Shown piece after piece: positions 12,336 through 23,756 of a DNA stretch of 64,000 nucleotides; within the stretch, counting starts at the first letter, position 1; each line of letters begins with the position of its first letter. The stretch comes from Rugalucina vietnamica (lineage: Eukaryota; Mollusca; Bivalvia; Lucinida; Lucinidae): contig OZ024874.1 of the NCBI GenBank assembly GCA_964017185.1, positions 21,560,457-21,624,456 of the forward strand. The letters run 5' to 3'. Below the pieces are notes generated by a model. It did no database searches, had not been told where the DNA came from, and was given only the letters and a program-made list of their open reading frames with translations. Position numbers and translations under genes: made by a program.

Positions 12336-12794
12336 TATCTTTTTTTAAATAAGCATTCAACGCATCCAGGATGTATGGATGTTTAGACCAGAAAATTTGT
12401 TGATATCAAATTATTACATTGTGATGAACATTTGATAAGTTTCAAGGCCCGAACCACCACTTGTCATAAATCGCGACCATATAGTCCCGACATTAGTATG
12501 CTATAGTAACAAGAGATTGTTTATAGCTAAATTTGACTTTACTTGTTATCTCCCTTTTGAAACCGATCTATTACCAGCACACAAAAATTTAGCCGTATAC
12601 CGCTCGGGTGCAATTTTTATGTGCTTTTTCTTTGGTTTTGCAAGATACGCGATTTCGGTTCCCCAACTATAACGTTATGGCGTAGGAAGTGAAACTGTAC
12701 TATGGTATGCTTTTTTTTCTTTCTTTTTTTTTCTCAATATTTCTTTATGTTAATAGCAGGCATGCTAAACAAAAAAAAATTATGATAAGAACAG

Positions 12795-14928
12795 GGTTTA
12801 GCTCACCTAGGCCTAAGGTTAAAACGTGAGCTTATAGCATATAGTCATGATCCAGCGTCCGCACGTCGCACTCCGTCATCCACATTTCAAAGATCTCCTC
12901 TGAAACCACTGGTCCAATCAAATCCAAACTGTATGTGGAGCACACTTAGGAAGGGGGGAACGAAAGTTCGTGTATTAAATGGTCCAGGTCGCCGCCATGA
13001 ATATAAATAGCAAAAACCTTTAAAAATATTATCCAGAACCAGAAGGCCTATGATTTTGAACTTTGGTATGAAGCATCAGGCAATGTAGCTCTGCAAGTTT
13101 TATATAAATCGTGACCGTGGGATGACCTTGCCCTATTTTATGGAAATGACAACCTAGATCGCCAATGCATTTGACTGGGGAAAATCAGTAAAATGTAATT
13201 AAATGTGGAGAAACCTGCTGGGAGTATGCAAATGGACATAAGATTTATGTTTAAAAATATTCGTACCCAGAGGGTTGTCTGTCCCTGCCCCAGGGCTACA
13301 CACATGAATAAGACCATAATATTCAAACATCTTCTCTGAAACCGCTTGGCAAATCAAAGCCAAACTTTAGGTGAAGCATCGTTAGGAAAAGGAATGACAG
13401 TTTGTATAAATGGTCAAGTTCACATGACCAAAAAAGCCGACATGGCTATAAATTAAAAATAATCATTGTGAAACTTAGCATGATGTATCAGGGAATGAAG
13501 TTCTACAGCGTTTGTATAAATCATGACCATGGGATGACCTTGGCCTATTTTATGACAATGTCAACATAGGTCGCCTAGGGAAAACTTGAAAGGAAAACTT
13601 GAAAGAAATGAGCGAATGGACTGAAGATTTATGCTTTTTAAAAAAGTTTGGTCTCCAGGGGTTTGTCTGCCCCACCCAGGGGCAATATACATGTATATAA
13701 CTATAATACTTTCTCAATAAAAGCCAAATTGTATATGAAGCATCTATAGGACGGAGGGGCCAATGTGTACATAAATAATCCAGGTCACGTAGCCGCCATG
13801 CCAATTTATGGTACGAGTAAAAACACTTCAAAAATATTCTTTACTGGAACCGGTCAACTGTTTTCAACAAAACTTGGCATGTAGCACTTGGTACTAGAGT
13901 ACTACAATGTGTACATAAATTATGATCTTGTGGTGATCTTGACCTATTTAACGGCAATGTCAGCTTAGGTCGCATATGCAGTAAAGAGTTGAAATGTCAT
14001 TGAAGGATAAAAATTCCAGGAAATGGACAAATGAATAAAATATTTAGGAGTCTGAAAATAAGTTGATCCCAGTTGTTCATCTGCCCCTGCCCTTGTGCTA
14101 CACGCCTGTTTATGACCAGAAAAGTCAACAAGTTTATTGATATAGCTAACGCAGTCTTTCGTGGCACATAACAATTCGTTGTTTATTTACATATTTACCG
14201 TTATCTCCGTTAAAACATACTACGGGTATAGACACCGGACGATCGTAGTAGACTCATTCGGCTTACGATATGTTTCATGGTATAAGTGCCTGATTGTTAG
14301 TTTGTTTTTTTCCCACCTCGGTTTTTGGAGTGGGAATCTCTTTCTGATTGCGCCTTTTCCTGATCTTTGCCTACTTGTACCTTTTTACGTCACAGGTTTA
14401 ATGTTATACATATGAATAAAATGGGTGTATCTGACCAATTGCAATAGACGTGTCATTCATATTTATAGCGGTAAATCTGAGATGAAAAGGTACAAGTAGG
14501 CAAAGATCAGGAAAAGGCGCAATCAGAAAAAAGATTCCCACTCCAAAATCCGAGGTGGGAAAAAACCAAACTAACAATCAGGTACTTATACCATGAAAAC
14601 ATATCGTAAGCCGAATGAGCAGCTATTTTCCCAATAGGTGGCCACTCAGTTACCTAAACTTAACTAAAAATATGAAAACATACTTAAGGCGCCAACAGCA
14701 CAATTTTAAACACCAAGACATAAAACAAAAAGAACCACCACAGAAGTATCGCATTGGAGCGATCAGTAACACAAAGTTACTGGCAAAGTCTACTACGATC
14801 GTCCGGGGTATATAAAGGTAAAACTGTAAATAGCAAAGCATTGTTTGCGACAGAATATTCTGGCTAATCTGCATATGTCTCAGATATCAGGTGAGCGTTT
14901 AGAGGACCATTGGTCCTCTGGTTTGTTA
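12795..14928 (+). mobile_element. D2: D-family element with an A foldback inside
   Basis: It begins with a decayed copy of the D start palindrome (AGCTCACCTAGGCC, 12796) and ends at TCAGGTGAGCGTTTAGAGGACCATTGGTCCTCTGG. Three to four core units with CTCTGAAACCGCTTGGC and (diverged) GGTCACATGACCA motifs occupy 12870-14110. Then comes a foldback built from A repeats (14198-14830). Confidence 0.72.
14198..14830. mobile_element. Foldback with A-repeat arms
   Basis: Left arm: TACCGTTATC, CCGGACGATCGTAGTAGACT, then A in reverse (14252-14395). Right arm: A forward (14487-14785), then AGTCTACTACGATCGTCCGG and GGTAAAACTG. Arms extend beyond A into identical flanking motifs, so the whole is one inverted-repeat unit and not two chance insertions. 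Confidence 0.65.
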
Positions 14929-14954
14929 TCCAGTCATTTTATTGGTGTATCTTT

Positions 14955-15090
14955 TTCGCATGGGAAAACCAACAATTTGACTTTTCCACCAGGTCCGACA
15001 CAAACTGGCCTGTACATTCACAGAAGCAGGCTAGAGCCTTGATTTTTAAATTTGAGAAGTCGATGGATTGTACTGTCCGTGTAGATAAAC
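14955..15090. repeat. G-family fragment
   Basis: ATGGGAAAACCAACAATTTG, CACAGAAGCAGGCTAGAGCC and GATGGATTGTACTGTCC match one G arm; the other arm is absent. Confidence 0.55.
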
Positions 15091-15404
15091 CAAATGCACT
15101 TATCAGCTTTGCAGTTACAGAGTAGGTGACAGCCAATGTGGTGGTGTTTTCATTGCTTTTAGGCGTGATCTACTTTGTACGGAATCTCCAGAAATGTACG
15201 CCAATTGTGAAATCATTTGGTGTAAGTTGAACATAATTGGATGTACAACTCTATACCTTGGTTCCATTTATCGCCCCCATAAACGTTTTGATTCAGAATA
15301 CCTTAAGGGTACCTTAGGATAATGGCAAACAAAATACTGATGTCTTGTTAGGAGGTGACTTCAATTGTGGGGATGTTGAGTGGAGCACTATGCAGGTACC
15401 CTAG

Positions 15405-15670
15405 GGAAAAGGTACAAGTAGGCAAAGATCAGGAAAAGGCGCAATCAGAAAAAGATTCCCACTCCAAACACCCGAGGTGGGAAAAAACCAAACTAACAAT
15501 CAGGTACCTATACCATGAAAACATTTCGTAAGCCGAATGAGCAGCTATTTTCCCAATAGGTGGCCAATCAGTTACCTTAACTTAACTAAAAATATGATAA
15601 CATACATAAGGCGCCAACAACACAAAAATATTAAACACCAGGACATAAAACAAAAAAGAGTATCGCAAAG
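15405..15670 (+). repeat. A-family repeat inserted in LINE 1
   Basis: A core between LINE endonuclease sequences, flanked by CAGGTACC and AGGTAGGTAC, a possible short target duplication (GGTAC). Confidence 0.75.
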
Positions 15671-16556
15671 GTAGGTACACAGTCAACTTTTGGAGCTCAT
15701 AAAATAACTCTGCCTATCCCAAGTAGTAAAGATACCCACCCGTAATGGTCTTTTACTTACAAATTCTTGATCTTTTAATTACAATTCCCCATCCCCGGTC
15801 AATCGAGTGAAGGAGGTGCCCCCGATCACCAATGCGGATCATAACATAATCTATGTTAAATATGATTTTGTGGCAAAACGAATCCAACAAGCCCCGCGGA
15901 AGATTTATCTCTATAAAGAGTGGATATGGAAGGTCTCCGTGGCCATCTAGCGCGCTTTAGGGATTCATTCCATGCATCTGACCATAGTCATATGTCATAA
16001 ATGACATGTGGGTCAGTTAATAGCTTACCATGGATCGACCATTCGATCAAACGCCTCATTAGGAAACGTGAAAAGATGTACTTCCGTGCTCGAAAGTCAA
16101 GCAGTCCTGACATAAAGAACCATTACAAACGGTTCAGAGCACATGTACAAAACATAATTATTTCCAATATCTTCTCCTTTGAAACTAATGACAACGATCC
16201 CGATAGCCCAAGAAAAAAATGAAAAATGTAAAAAGTTTTGGTCATTACCCCCATGGGTGAAAGCACGGTTGACGATAAAGGGGTCCTCAAACTACTGAAT
16301 GGGCTTAAGGTTCACAAGGCACCTGAGTGCTAGGGTATTAAAAGAGTGTAGTTCTGAAATTGCTCCCATCTTGGCCTTTATCTACAATGTGTCGTTTGCT
16401 CAGGGAACTGTACCAGATGATTTGCGACAGGCAAACGTGGCCCCGGTATATAAGAAAGGTGAGAAATATGATGCAGCTAATTACAGACTAGTATAGTCAG
16501 CAACATAAATAAGCAAATTTCCCTTGAAAACATACTTGCTTATTGTCAGCATGGCT

Positions 16557-16790
16557 TAGATTCATTTTCTAACCAACGTTTAATATATTTGGCCCAGTTT
16601 TGATTATAATAGTCGGTGTATCGACTATCCTGTTGAAAGATGCAAAATTGCAGTAATTCTCTTTGGCTCCATGTTGCCAAATCTATAGGGTCACTGAAGA
16701 GGCTTAAGTAGCCGAAACCGCGGTATGGCCCATCCCCTTTCTCATTAATATGCTCACTGCTCTTAAAGGATCTCAGTTTTATTTTTATTT
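16557..16790 (+). repeat. C-family fragment inserted in LINE 1
   Basis: A single partial C unit (from ATTCATTTTCTAACCAACG to AAAGGATCTCAGTTTT) sits between the RT pieces reading CQHG and RSCETQLVQF-like. Confidence 0.75.
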
Positions 16791-18400
16791 CCGTAGTCAG
16801 AGGTCTTGCGAGACCCAGCTGGTTCAATTCTTTCATGACATGGCTAGTAACCTGGATCGAGCTCTGAACCGGGGTCACAGACAAACGGATGTGATCACCA
16901 TTGATTGACAAGGTATCACATAAGAGACTACTTTACAGACTGCACTACTATGGGATTAGATAATTTACACACAAGTGGATCGCTCCATGGCTCTCTGAGC
17001 GCTATCAAAAAGTGGTGTTAGATAGCCAAGCCTCAGATCCAGTCCCGGTCTTATCTGGTGTCCCTCAAGGATCGGTCTTGGGACAGGTCCTTTTCTTGAT
17101 ATTCATTAACGATCTTCCGGACAATATTAGGCCATATGTTTGCAGACGATTGTGTTTTATATATGAACATCAATTCACCCACTGATTGCCAGATTCTACA
17201 AGATGACCTGAATAGCTTGCACAATGGGAGACCGATTGGCAAATGAAATTCAACTTTGCCAAATGACACTCAATGAGGGTGACCCGGCACCTCCCTCGCA
17301 ATCAAATACACTTCAACTACTCTCTACATCAGCAAACGTTGGAACAGATTCGATCCGCAAAATACCTTGGACTTACTATCACTGACAACTTGGAATGGGG
17401 TCGACATGTTTCTGAAATTTCTTGTAAAGCAACTATGACATTGGGTTTTCTTCGGTGCAGTTTGGCGCTTGCACCTCGGCATACAAAGGAAGTTGGACAT
17501 TGGCTCGTCCTCAGCTCGAGTGTGCAGCTCCTATTTGGCATCCCTATAATGACATTGAGACAAATAAGGTGGAAAAAGTGCAGAAGACAGCAGCCAGGTG
17601 GGCCTGCAGGCGATTGCGGAACAGGGGTAGCGTCGGCGATATGTTCGACGAACTCGAGTGGCCATCCCTGGAGGACCGCAGGGTGAAGTCCTCATTTTAC
17701 AGTCTATTACATGATTAACTCCGACATAGTGTCTGTTGATAAAGATAGATATTTCTGACCCCATCATCCAACTTAAGAAGTACCAGGGCATCTAATGATT
17801 CACAATACACAAGATTTATGGCCTATGGTGATGCTCGGAATAATTCTTTCTTCCCCAGGACTATCCTTTAATGGAATACTCTTCCCTCTCCAGTGGTCTC
17901 ATCAAAGACTGCTGAAGAATTCAAGGCTCCTATTTAGATCAGGGGTTCAGAGGTATCAGTTTTAGTATGCCTCTTGTAAATAGTTTTAATGGCCCATCCC
18001 GAATTATTTCCCTACTTGCTAAATTCAAAACTTAGCACCCACCCAAACCTAAGATGATGATCAGAAATTCAGAAATTGGTCGACTCAGTTTATGAAGATA
18101 AAAAAGAAGATAATTATAAATCAAATATTCATTATTTTGAAATTACCTCCTTTTCATTTAAATGGTTCATGCACTCTGGCAAAACCACTTGCGATATTTA
18201 AATCTTTTTTGTAGGAAACGTTTTATTCACAGTTTTAATTTCAATCCCAAACTACCAAAGGGTTTGAAGCTATAACGATTTAAACAGTTCCAATGGTATT
18301 TTTAACTGACTAAACTTTTGCCGCTGAGCTTTTATTGGGTTTAATAGTCGCATATCAAATACATACAATATATACAGATTTCCAACATGCTAAAACATAT

Positions 18401-18690
18401 TTCATCAGGAAAACATGTCCGTGCAATGAATACCCCCTTAAACCCCACTTTTATATAGAAAAACTGGGGTTTGCAGGGGTATACATATTTTTCTTATTTT
18501 TGCTCCAAAACATAGATTGTGGGTACTCGTTAGAACCGCCTCGTCGAGGCGGTTCTAACGTGTACCCACAATCTATGTTTTGAACAAAAATAAGAAAAAT
18601 ATTGAAAAAAATTCCACCGAAAATTTTCAATTTTAACAACCTAAAAATTATCTGTATATTGCATGGGCGTGTTTTCGTAATGTGATATCC
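18401..18690 (+). mobile_element. H-family foldback element, best copy
   Basis: It starts ATCAGGAAAACATGTCCGTG. The centre (18487-18600) is a near-perfect hairpin with arms over 50 bp (ATTTTTCTTATTTTTG; GTGGGTACTCGTTAGAACCG) meeting at CTCGTCGAG. It ends GCATGGGCGTGTTTTCG. No protein is encoded; two overlapping opposite-strand frames are the two arms. Confidence 0.78.
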
Positions 18691-19250
18691 AGTCTATACA
18701 GCCTTACGACACACAATGTTTTTCAATTTGCTTTGAAACAGAATACATGTATCACAGATTTACAGACAAAATGTACATCAATTAAATACACGAAACAAAA
18801 TATCACAAACGTACAAGATTCACGTTAAAAAATCGTTTGCATAAAAAATCGTTTGCATAAAAAAAGACAATTACAATAATGACATGTCATTACACCATTT
18901 ACAGTGTTCTGTTAAAAAAAGGAAAAGAGTACATTAATTGTATAATTGTATCCATGCAATCTTAAGTATAATCATGAATGTTCACCGCAAAGGGAAAACA
19001 CCAGTAGATCTAAAGGAACGAGTCTGTGAGCCTTCAGGTACTTACTCACCAAGACCTGGCACCGGACCGTCATATCAAGCTTCTTCACGAGCCACCACCC
19101 TCATCTCCAGGAACATTTGTGCCCAGAGCAAGTGGGGGTCTACTGGTGTTTACACCGGATACTTTAAATACTCAGTAAAATTAAAACTTTACCATCAAAT
19201 ATGTGAAAGTATGAAAATCTTAATCGGTATAAAACAGTTTGTTATGAATC
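18690..19250. other. Stretch with no recognised gene
   Basis: AT-rich. It includes an AAAAATCGTTTGCAT doublet at 18830-18860 and a 108-codon frame (18938-19264) that runs into the A repeat. I see no domain or splice structure. Confidence 0.4.
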
Positions 19251-19254
19251 ACTG

Positions 19255-19598
19255 CAGAAGCTGAGAGTGAGGTTATGGCCATGTAAAACCGGTTTAAGCC
19301 CGCCAGTAACTTTGTGTTACTGATCTTTTCAAGGCGATACTTCTGTTGTGGTTCTTTTTGTTTTATGTCTTGGTGTTTAAAATTTTTGTGCTGTTGGCGC
19401 CTTATGTATGTTTTCATATCTTTAGTTAAGTTTAGGTAACTGAGTGGCCACCTATTGGGAAAATAGCTGCTCATTCGGCTTACGATATGTTTTCATGGTA
19501 TAAGTTTAGTTTTTTCCCACCTCGGTTTTTGGAGTGGGAATCTTTTTCTGACTGCGCCTTTTCCTGATCTTTGCCTACTTGTACTTTTAAGACATTGT
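19255..19598 (-). repeat. A-family repeat
   Basis: Full-length reverse copy from ACTGCAGAAGCTGAGAGTGA to TTTGCCTACTTGTAC. Confidence 0.8.
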
Positions 19599-19833
19599 CA
19601 CAACTTAAAACATATATGAATATAGCAACAAAACTTGATCAAATCAGTTCAAAGTTATTCTATAAAACAATAAAAAGTATAAATTTTCAACATACCTTAA
19701 GAATATAAAAAGGAAGACCGTTTCTGAAGTATTCTAAAACAGGTTTTGGCACATATTCGGATCATATTCGGGTTGGAAAAACTAAATTTCATTTTTTCGG
19801 CGTCACTGAAAGAATCAAAGTTGTTGGAGATTT

Positions 19834-20217
19834 CTAATGCAGCGTTAAATAGCGTAGTTCTAAATTCTTCGCATAAATAACATGTTTATATATGTTTCTT
19901 TTCAATGCCTGACTTGCAAATGTATCAAACCAATCTGAGATACGATTTATCATTAACTTTTCAGCAACATCTTGTGCCATTTTACGTTTGGGGTACAAAG
20001 TATTTATATCAGTATAATTTGGCAAATCAATTTTGACAAGCATGTGTTTTACGTGATAAAACCAATTTTTACACTGCCTGTTGCCTTTGCTATTAGCCCA
20101 GTCAAAAGTCAAAAATTCGTCTATTGATACGACTTCTTTGAAGCTGTACGTTTCGGCCCCAAAAGTTTGACAGACTAACCCATTGTTTAATGAAAGCTGG
20201 TTGGGCGATGTATGCAT
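19834..20217 (-). CDS. Unrecognised 127-codon ORF, possibly transposon-derived
   Basis: This minus-strand frame encodes a protein of normal complexity, rich in aromatic and basic residues (FDWANSKGNRQCKNWFYHV, LYPKRKMAQDVAEKL) and not low-complexity like the repeat frames. It has no signal peptide or membrane segment. I do not recognise a family. The composition and isolated position suit the C-terminal end of a mobile-element protein or a decayed gene exon. No neighbouring exon is evident. Confidence 0.35.
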   Translation of the reverse strand: MHTSPNQLSLNNGLVCQTFGAETYSFKEVVSIDEFLTFDWANSKGNRQCKNWFYHVKHMLVKIDLPNYTDINTLYPKRKMAQDVAEKLMINRISDWFDTFASQALKRNIYKHVIYAKNLELRYLTLH

Positions 20218-20344
20218 TCAAAGTAGCTCATGTTTGAGACAGATGTTCTTGGTAACACCTTGACATCTTAATTAAAATCTTAATCAAATTGAATCAAAAA
20301 CAACAAATATGTACATTCACACAAAAAGAATTGTCTGAGATAAT

Positions 20345-20440
20345 GAAAATGCACATAAAGAGACCGTCCTAGTTTGACGCCAATGGCAGTTTTATTGTGA
20401 CTCCGTCCAAAACAGGAGTATATAAATGAATATAATATAC
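20345..20440. repeat. Low-copy repeat K, second copy
   Basis: Matches 4097-4200 with substitutions. It is followed at 20455-20508 by unrelated sequence leading into the GT tract. Confidence 0.4.
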
Positions 20441-20504
20441 GTGTGATCGAGAACAAGCTAAAGCGTTTGTAAAGGTAGGTTCTGAGTGGGGATTCGGAAA
20501 AAGA

Positions 20505-20507
<3 letters not shown>

Positions 20508-20563
<56 letters not shown>

Positions 20564-20606
20564 TGTGTGTGTGCGCGCGCGCTACAGAGAAGAGAGAGAG
20601 AGAGAG
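20508..20606. repeat. (GT)n, (GC)n and (AG)n microsatellites
   Basis: About 62 bp of GT dinucleotides with one TT interruption, then a short GC run and, from about 20590, an AG run. Confidence 0.95.
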
Positions 20607-20744
20607 TCCGAAATTTTAATCAACATATTTATATATAAAGCAGAATTAATTGATGTGTGACTTGGATTATTTAAAAAAAAAGGCATGTGCGTATTTTGAT
20701 ATTACTAAGATTGTTAGCTTGTACAGATGATCCCTATATAATAG

Positions 20745-21180
20745 GTTATAACTTGAATGTTATGCGACTGTCTGCATGCTTAGTTTCTAACCCAATCATG
20801 GTTGATAACTATGCTGCCTTCTTTAATTGCACGCCGGTGGGTCGGGATCTATGATGGCCCCGACATAAAACTATTCATTGTAGTCGGTTGGGGCCGGAGC
20901 TTCTTGTCTGTTGCTTGGCCCACTGTTCAACTGTTTTTCTTTTGTTACGGATTTCAGTAAGTTATTCGGCGCCCAGGAATCTCCATCGCTGGGCAACTTA
21001 ATGAGTCTGTTGAGTCCTCGTTTTTGATTCATCAGGGTGGTTATCATGATTTATTTGTTTGTCCTTGATGATTCATTTACTAGTTAGAGATTCACCACGA
21101 GAACCAATCAACTAACTAAATGTTGTGAAGTACAGCAGAAGATGAGGGTGAGGTTAAACGCCTGTAAAATCGATTGAATA
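20745..21180 (-). repeat. L repeat with attached A end, inverted
   Basis: Reverse-orientation copy of 8180-8645. It starts ATAGGTTATAACTTGAATG and ends with the distal A piece GATGAGGGTGAGGTTA. Confidence 0.7.
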
Positions 21181-21182
21181 AA

Positions 21183-21815
21183 AATTAAAACTGAGATCCT
21201 GTAAGAGCAGTGAACATATTAGTGAGAAAGGGGATGGACCATACCGAGCTTTCGGCTACTTAGTGACCCTATTGTTTTGCCAATACGGAGCCAAAGAGAA
21301 TTAGTGGAATTTTGCAACTTTGCAATTTTTGTAGTCGATACAAAGACTAGTATAATCCAAATGAATCCAAATGTATTAAACTTTGGTTAGAAAATAAATC
21401 TAGACCAATAATATTTTTGATTTCTCAAAATAACCCCGCTGATCTCGAAGGACCAAAAGGAAAATATAATCTGCACTATAGATGATGTACGGGGAGACTT
21501 TTTAAAACTGAGATCCTTTAAGAGCAGTGAACATACTAATGAGAAATGGGGTGGGTCATACCGCGCTTTCGGCTACTTAAGCCTCTTTAGTGACCCTATT
21601 GATTTGGCAACATGGAGCCACAAAGAATTACTGGAATTTTGCAACTTTGCAATTTTTTAGTCGGTACAAAGACTAGTATAATCCAAATGGAACCAAATGT
21701 ATTAAACTTTGGTTAGAAAATGAATATAGACCAATAATATGTTTTGATTTCTCAAAATACCCTCGCTGATCTCAAAGGACCAAAAGGAAAATATAATCTG
21801 CACTATGGATGAAGC
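21183..21815 (-). repeat. C-family cassette, two tandem units
   Basis: Two units of about 320 bp begin AAACTGAGATCCTGTAAGAG (21183) and AAACTGAGATCCTTTAAGAG (21505). They are in the opposite orientation to the 4555 array. Confidence 0.75.
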
Positions 21816-21824
21816 CTCCCGGTA

Positions 21825-22115
21825 ATTTTAAATTACTGTTCGTTCCAATGCGATACTTCTGTTGTGGTTCCATTCGTTTTATGTTTTGGAGTCGAATTTT
21901 TGTGCTGTTTGAACCTTATGTACATTTTCATATTCTATTCAAGTTCGGGTAACTGTGTGGCAGCCTATTGGGAAATAGCTACTCACTCGGCGTACGATAT
22001 GTTTTCTATGTATCAGCACCTAATTGTCAATTTATTTTTTCCCACCTCTAATCTTGGAATGGGAATTTCTTTCTAATTGCGCCTTTTCCTGATCATTGCC
22101 TATTTGTACCTTTTT
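21825..22115 (-). repeat. A-family repeat upstream of intact sulfotransferase
   Basis: From ATTTTAAATTACTGTTCGTTC to GCCTATTTGTACC. It ends about 20 bp before the start of duplication homology at 22137. Confidence 0.75.
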
Positions 22116-22199
22116 TCATCATTTATGCTTTTCATTTTAACAAGTTGTTTTCCAGGAGTGAACTATTAACAGCTGTTGTGTAGTTGTTGGTGCCAAACA

Positions 22200-23309
22200 A
22201 TGGACAAGTACAAGTATCACATTATAACTGTATGCTGCCTCGCATTACTGATCTACTGCACGTACACACACTATTTCTTAGAAGCGGGCGAACAGATTAA
22301 AGCTATGGGGAAAACGCAAGACGAGTCAAGTGGTGAAACAGGCTTGATAAAAAACGTTGAGGTAGTTGTGGAAAACGATACAAAACTAGAGTCGTCGTCA
22401 GCTGTATCGCACAAAAGGGTTGACCCCAGTACATTAAGCAGGGGCGACACAGAACAAATTCTACGAGATTCTATTGAAAGTTTTCATTCAAACAACTTCA
22501 TAAAGCCACCACATGAAGTATGTAAAAAACGATTACCATCGGCTATAGTTATCGGCGTGGCAAAGTGTGGTACCAGGGAACTAGTGGATTTTATGCATCT
22601 CCATCCACATATCCAGATCTGGCATGGAAAGACCTATGAAATGAACTATTTTGCTCAACGACAAATTAAGGGAATAGGATGGTTAACTGATCAGATGCCT
22701 TGCAGTTTCTCTAATCAAATGACCATTATGAAACATGCAGGATACTTTCATAGAAATGACATGGACGTTCCAGAGAGAATTCGAACGTTTAATTCGAGCA
22801 TCAAACTCATCCTTATAGTAAGAGAACCAATTGCACGCTCTTATTCAAGGTATACTTTTCGTAAAACCCAAGGACACGGGTATGAAAAGCCATTCGACGA
22901 GTTAGTAATCAATGCTATAATGAATGAAAAGCGGGAACTGCCTATACTATTGAAGAGGTCTATTTATGATGAAGACATGGAACGTTGGCTCAAAGTGTTT
23001 AATCTCAGTCAGATTCTGATCCTAGAGCAGAACGATTTCAAACAAAACCCCGTATCAGTTTTAGTAAAAGTTGAAAAGTTTCTAGGTTTAGGACATTACA
23101 TAAAACCCGATATGTTCGTATATAACGCCGAGACAGGATTCCGGTGTATCAGGTCTAGACTGACCACTACCGGTATGGCCTGCTATGCAAGCAACAGAGG
23201 GAGGACTCAAGAACCAATATCAAAGGAAGTGAGGTCTAAGTTAACGAAATTTTTCAAACCGAAGAACGAGAGATTCTTTAGAATGATCGGAAAATCGTTT
23301 GATTGGTGA
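22200..23309 (+). CDS. Heparan sulfate glucosamine 3-O-sulfotransferase-like enzyme, intact
   Basis: The uninterrupted 369-residue frame has a short cytosolic tail, one hydrophobic segment (about residues 7-27) and a luminal sulfotransferase domain (about 113-369), as in a type II Golgi membrane protein. The phosphosulfate-binding loop is GVAKCGTREL (K122, R126; the usual KGGTR has Cys for the first Gly). YEMNYF supplies the Glu (E147) aligned with the catalytic base of HS3ST enzymes. REPIARSYSRYT is the 3'-phosphate-binding strand and helix. C316 and C328 match the conserved disulfide, and NRGR plus the terminal FFRMIGKSFDW match the family end. HS3STs transfer sulfate from PAPS to glucosamine O-3 of heparan sulfate; the exact substrate here is unknown. 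The ATG at 22200 is chosen over an upstream in-frame TTG. An AG acceptor-like site (TTGTTTTCCAG) at 22145-22155 suggests a non-coding 5' exon elsewhere. Confidence 0.88.
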   Translation: MDKYKYHIITVCCLALLIYCTYTHYFLEAGEQIKAMGKTQDESSGETGLIKNVEVVVENDTKLESSSAVSHKRVDPSTLSRGDTEQILRDSIESFHSNNFIKPPHEVCKKRLPSAIVIGVAKCGTRELVDFMHLHPHIQIWHGKTYEMNYFAQRQIKGIGWLTDQMPCSFSNQMTIMKHAGYFHRNDMDVPERIRTFNSSIKLILIVREPIARSYSRYTFRKTQGHGYEKPFDELVINAIMNEKRELPILLKRSIYDEDMERWLKVFNLSQILILEQNDFKQNPVSVLVKVEKFLGLGHYIKPDMFVYNAETGFRCIRSRLTTTGMACYASNRGRTQEPISKEVRSKLTKFFKPKNERFFRMIGKSFDW

Positions 23310-23496
23310 CAAACTTCAAAATGTTGATACTTTGTGAACTTCAAACATTTCACGAGGTACCTTAACGCATATTTGACGAATGGATTTTGCCATCATTATC
23401 ATTAAGATGAGTCCACTTTCATTTGTAGGGGTTTCAGGAGCGATTTTAAATCAGTTTATTCAATTTTTCGATGAAAATTCTCTACGCAAAAAGTAA

Positions 23497-23545
23497 AGCG
23501 ACAGATGAGACGCCGCGTTCTGTGGCGTCACATCTGGGGCTATTC
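23497..23545 (+). other. Hairpin downstream of intact sulfotransferase
   Basis: Counterpart of the 10652-10702 hairpin. The inner stem AGATGAGACGCCGC with GTGGCGTCACATCT is kept around the GTTCT loop, while the outer arms have decayed. Confidence 0.45.
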
Positions 23546-23756
23546 TGTTAACCTATGTCCCATAAAAGGGACGCCAGGCTTAAATGAGTTAAAATCACCA
23601 GAATATTTACCCACTTCCGGAATTAATCGTAAACATGTACATGAAAATGACTAACCATATCAGCATTTAAGATATAGATGCATACTTTTTATTATTCTTA
23701 CTTTGATTGACTTTGTTACCGACACTGTCTCAGATAGATGCACATCTTTTCAATAA

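Larger units (their letters stand above)
9314..12720 (+). repeat. Segmental duplication, copy 1 (compact)
   Basis: Homology to copy 2 starts at TTAACAAGTTGTTTTCCAG and runs through the sulfotransferase, its 3' region, an A repeat (10921-11290), about 700 bp of otherwise single-copy DNA (11290-12000), a second A repeat (12005-12335) and a tail ending near ACTGTACTATGGTATG. All blocks occur in the same order in copy 2, where they are separated by later insertions. Confidence 0.85.
15145..17960 (+). mobile_element. LINE remnant 1 (CR1/Jockey-type), degenerate and nested
   Basis: Reading-frame pieces follow the order of a non-LTR retrotransposon ORF2. Endonuclease pieces YLGSIYRP and GGDFNCGD are at 15255-15375. 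The PWIDHSIKRLIRKREK linker is near 16030. RT blocks (ARVLKECSSEIAP, YKKGEKYDAANYR, SGVPQGSVLG near 17050, FADDCVLY near 17140) and the C-terminal AKYLGLTITDNLEWG and KVQKTAARWACRR follow. Frameshifts and stops are frequent. An A repeat (15405-15670) splits the endonuclease and a C fragment (16557-16790) splits the RT. Dead copy. Confidence 0.85.

Noticed and set aside
22176-22199. Upstream TTG as start of the intact sulfotransferase
   Set aside because: Near-cognate start with no support. The ATG at 22200 aligns with the paralogue's ATG at 9398.
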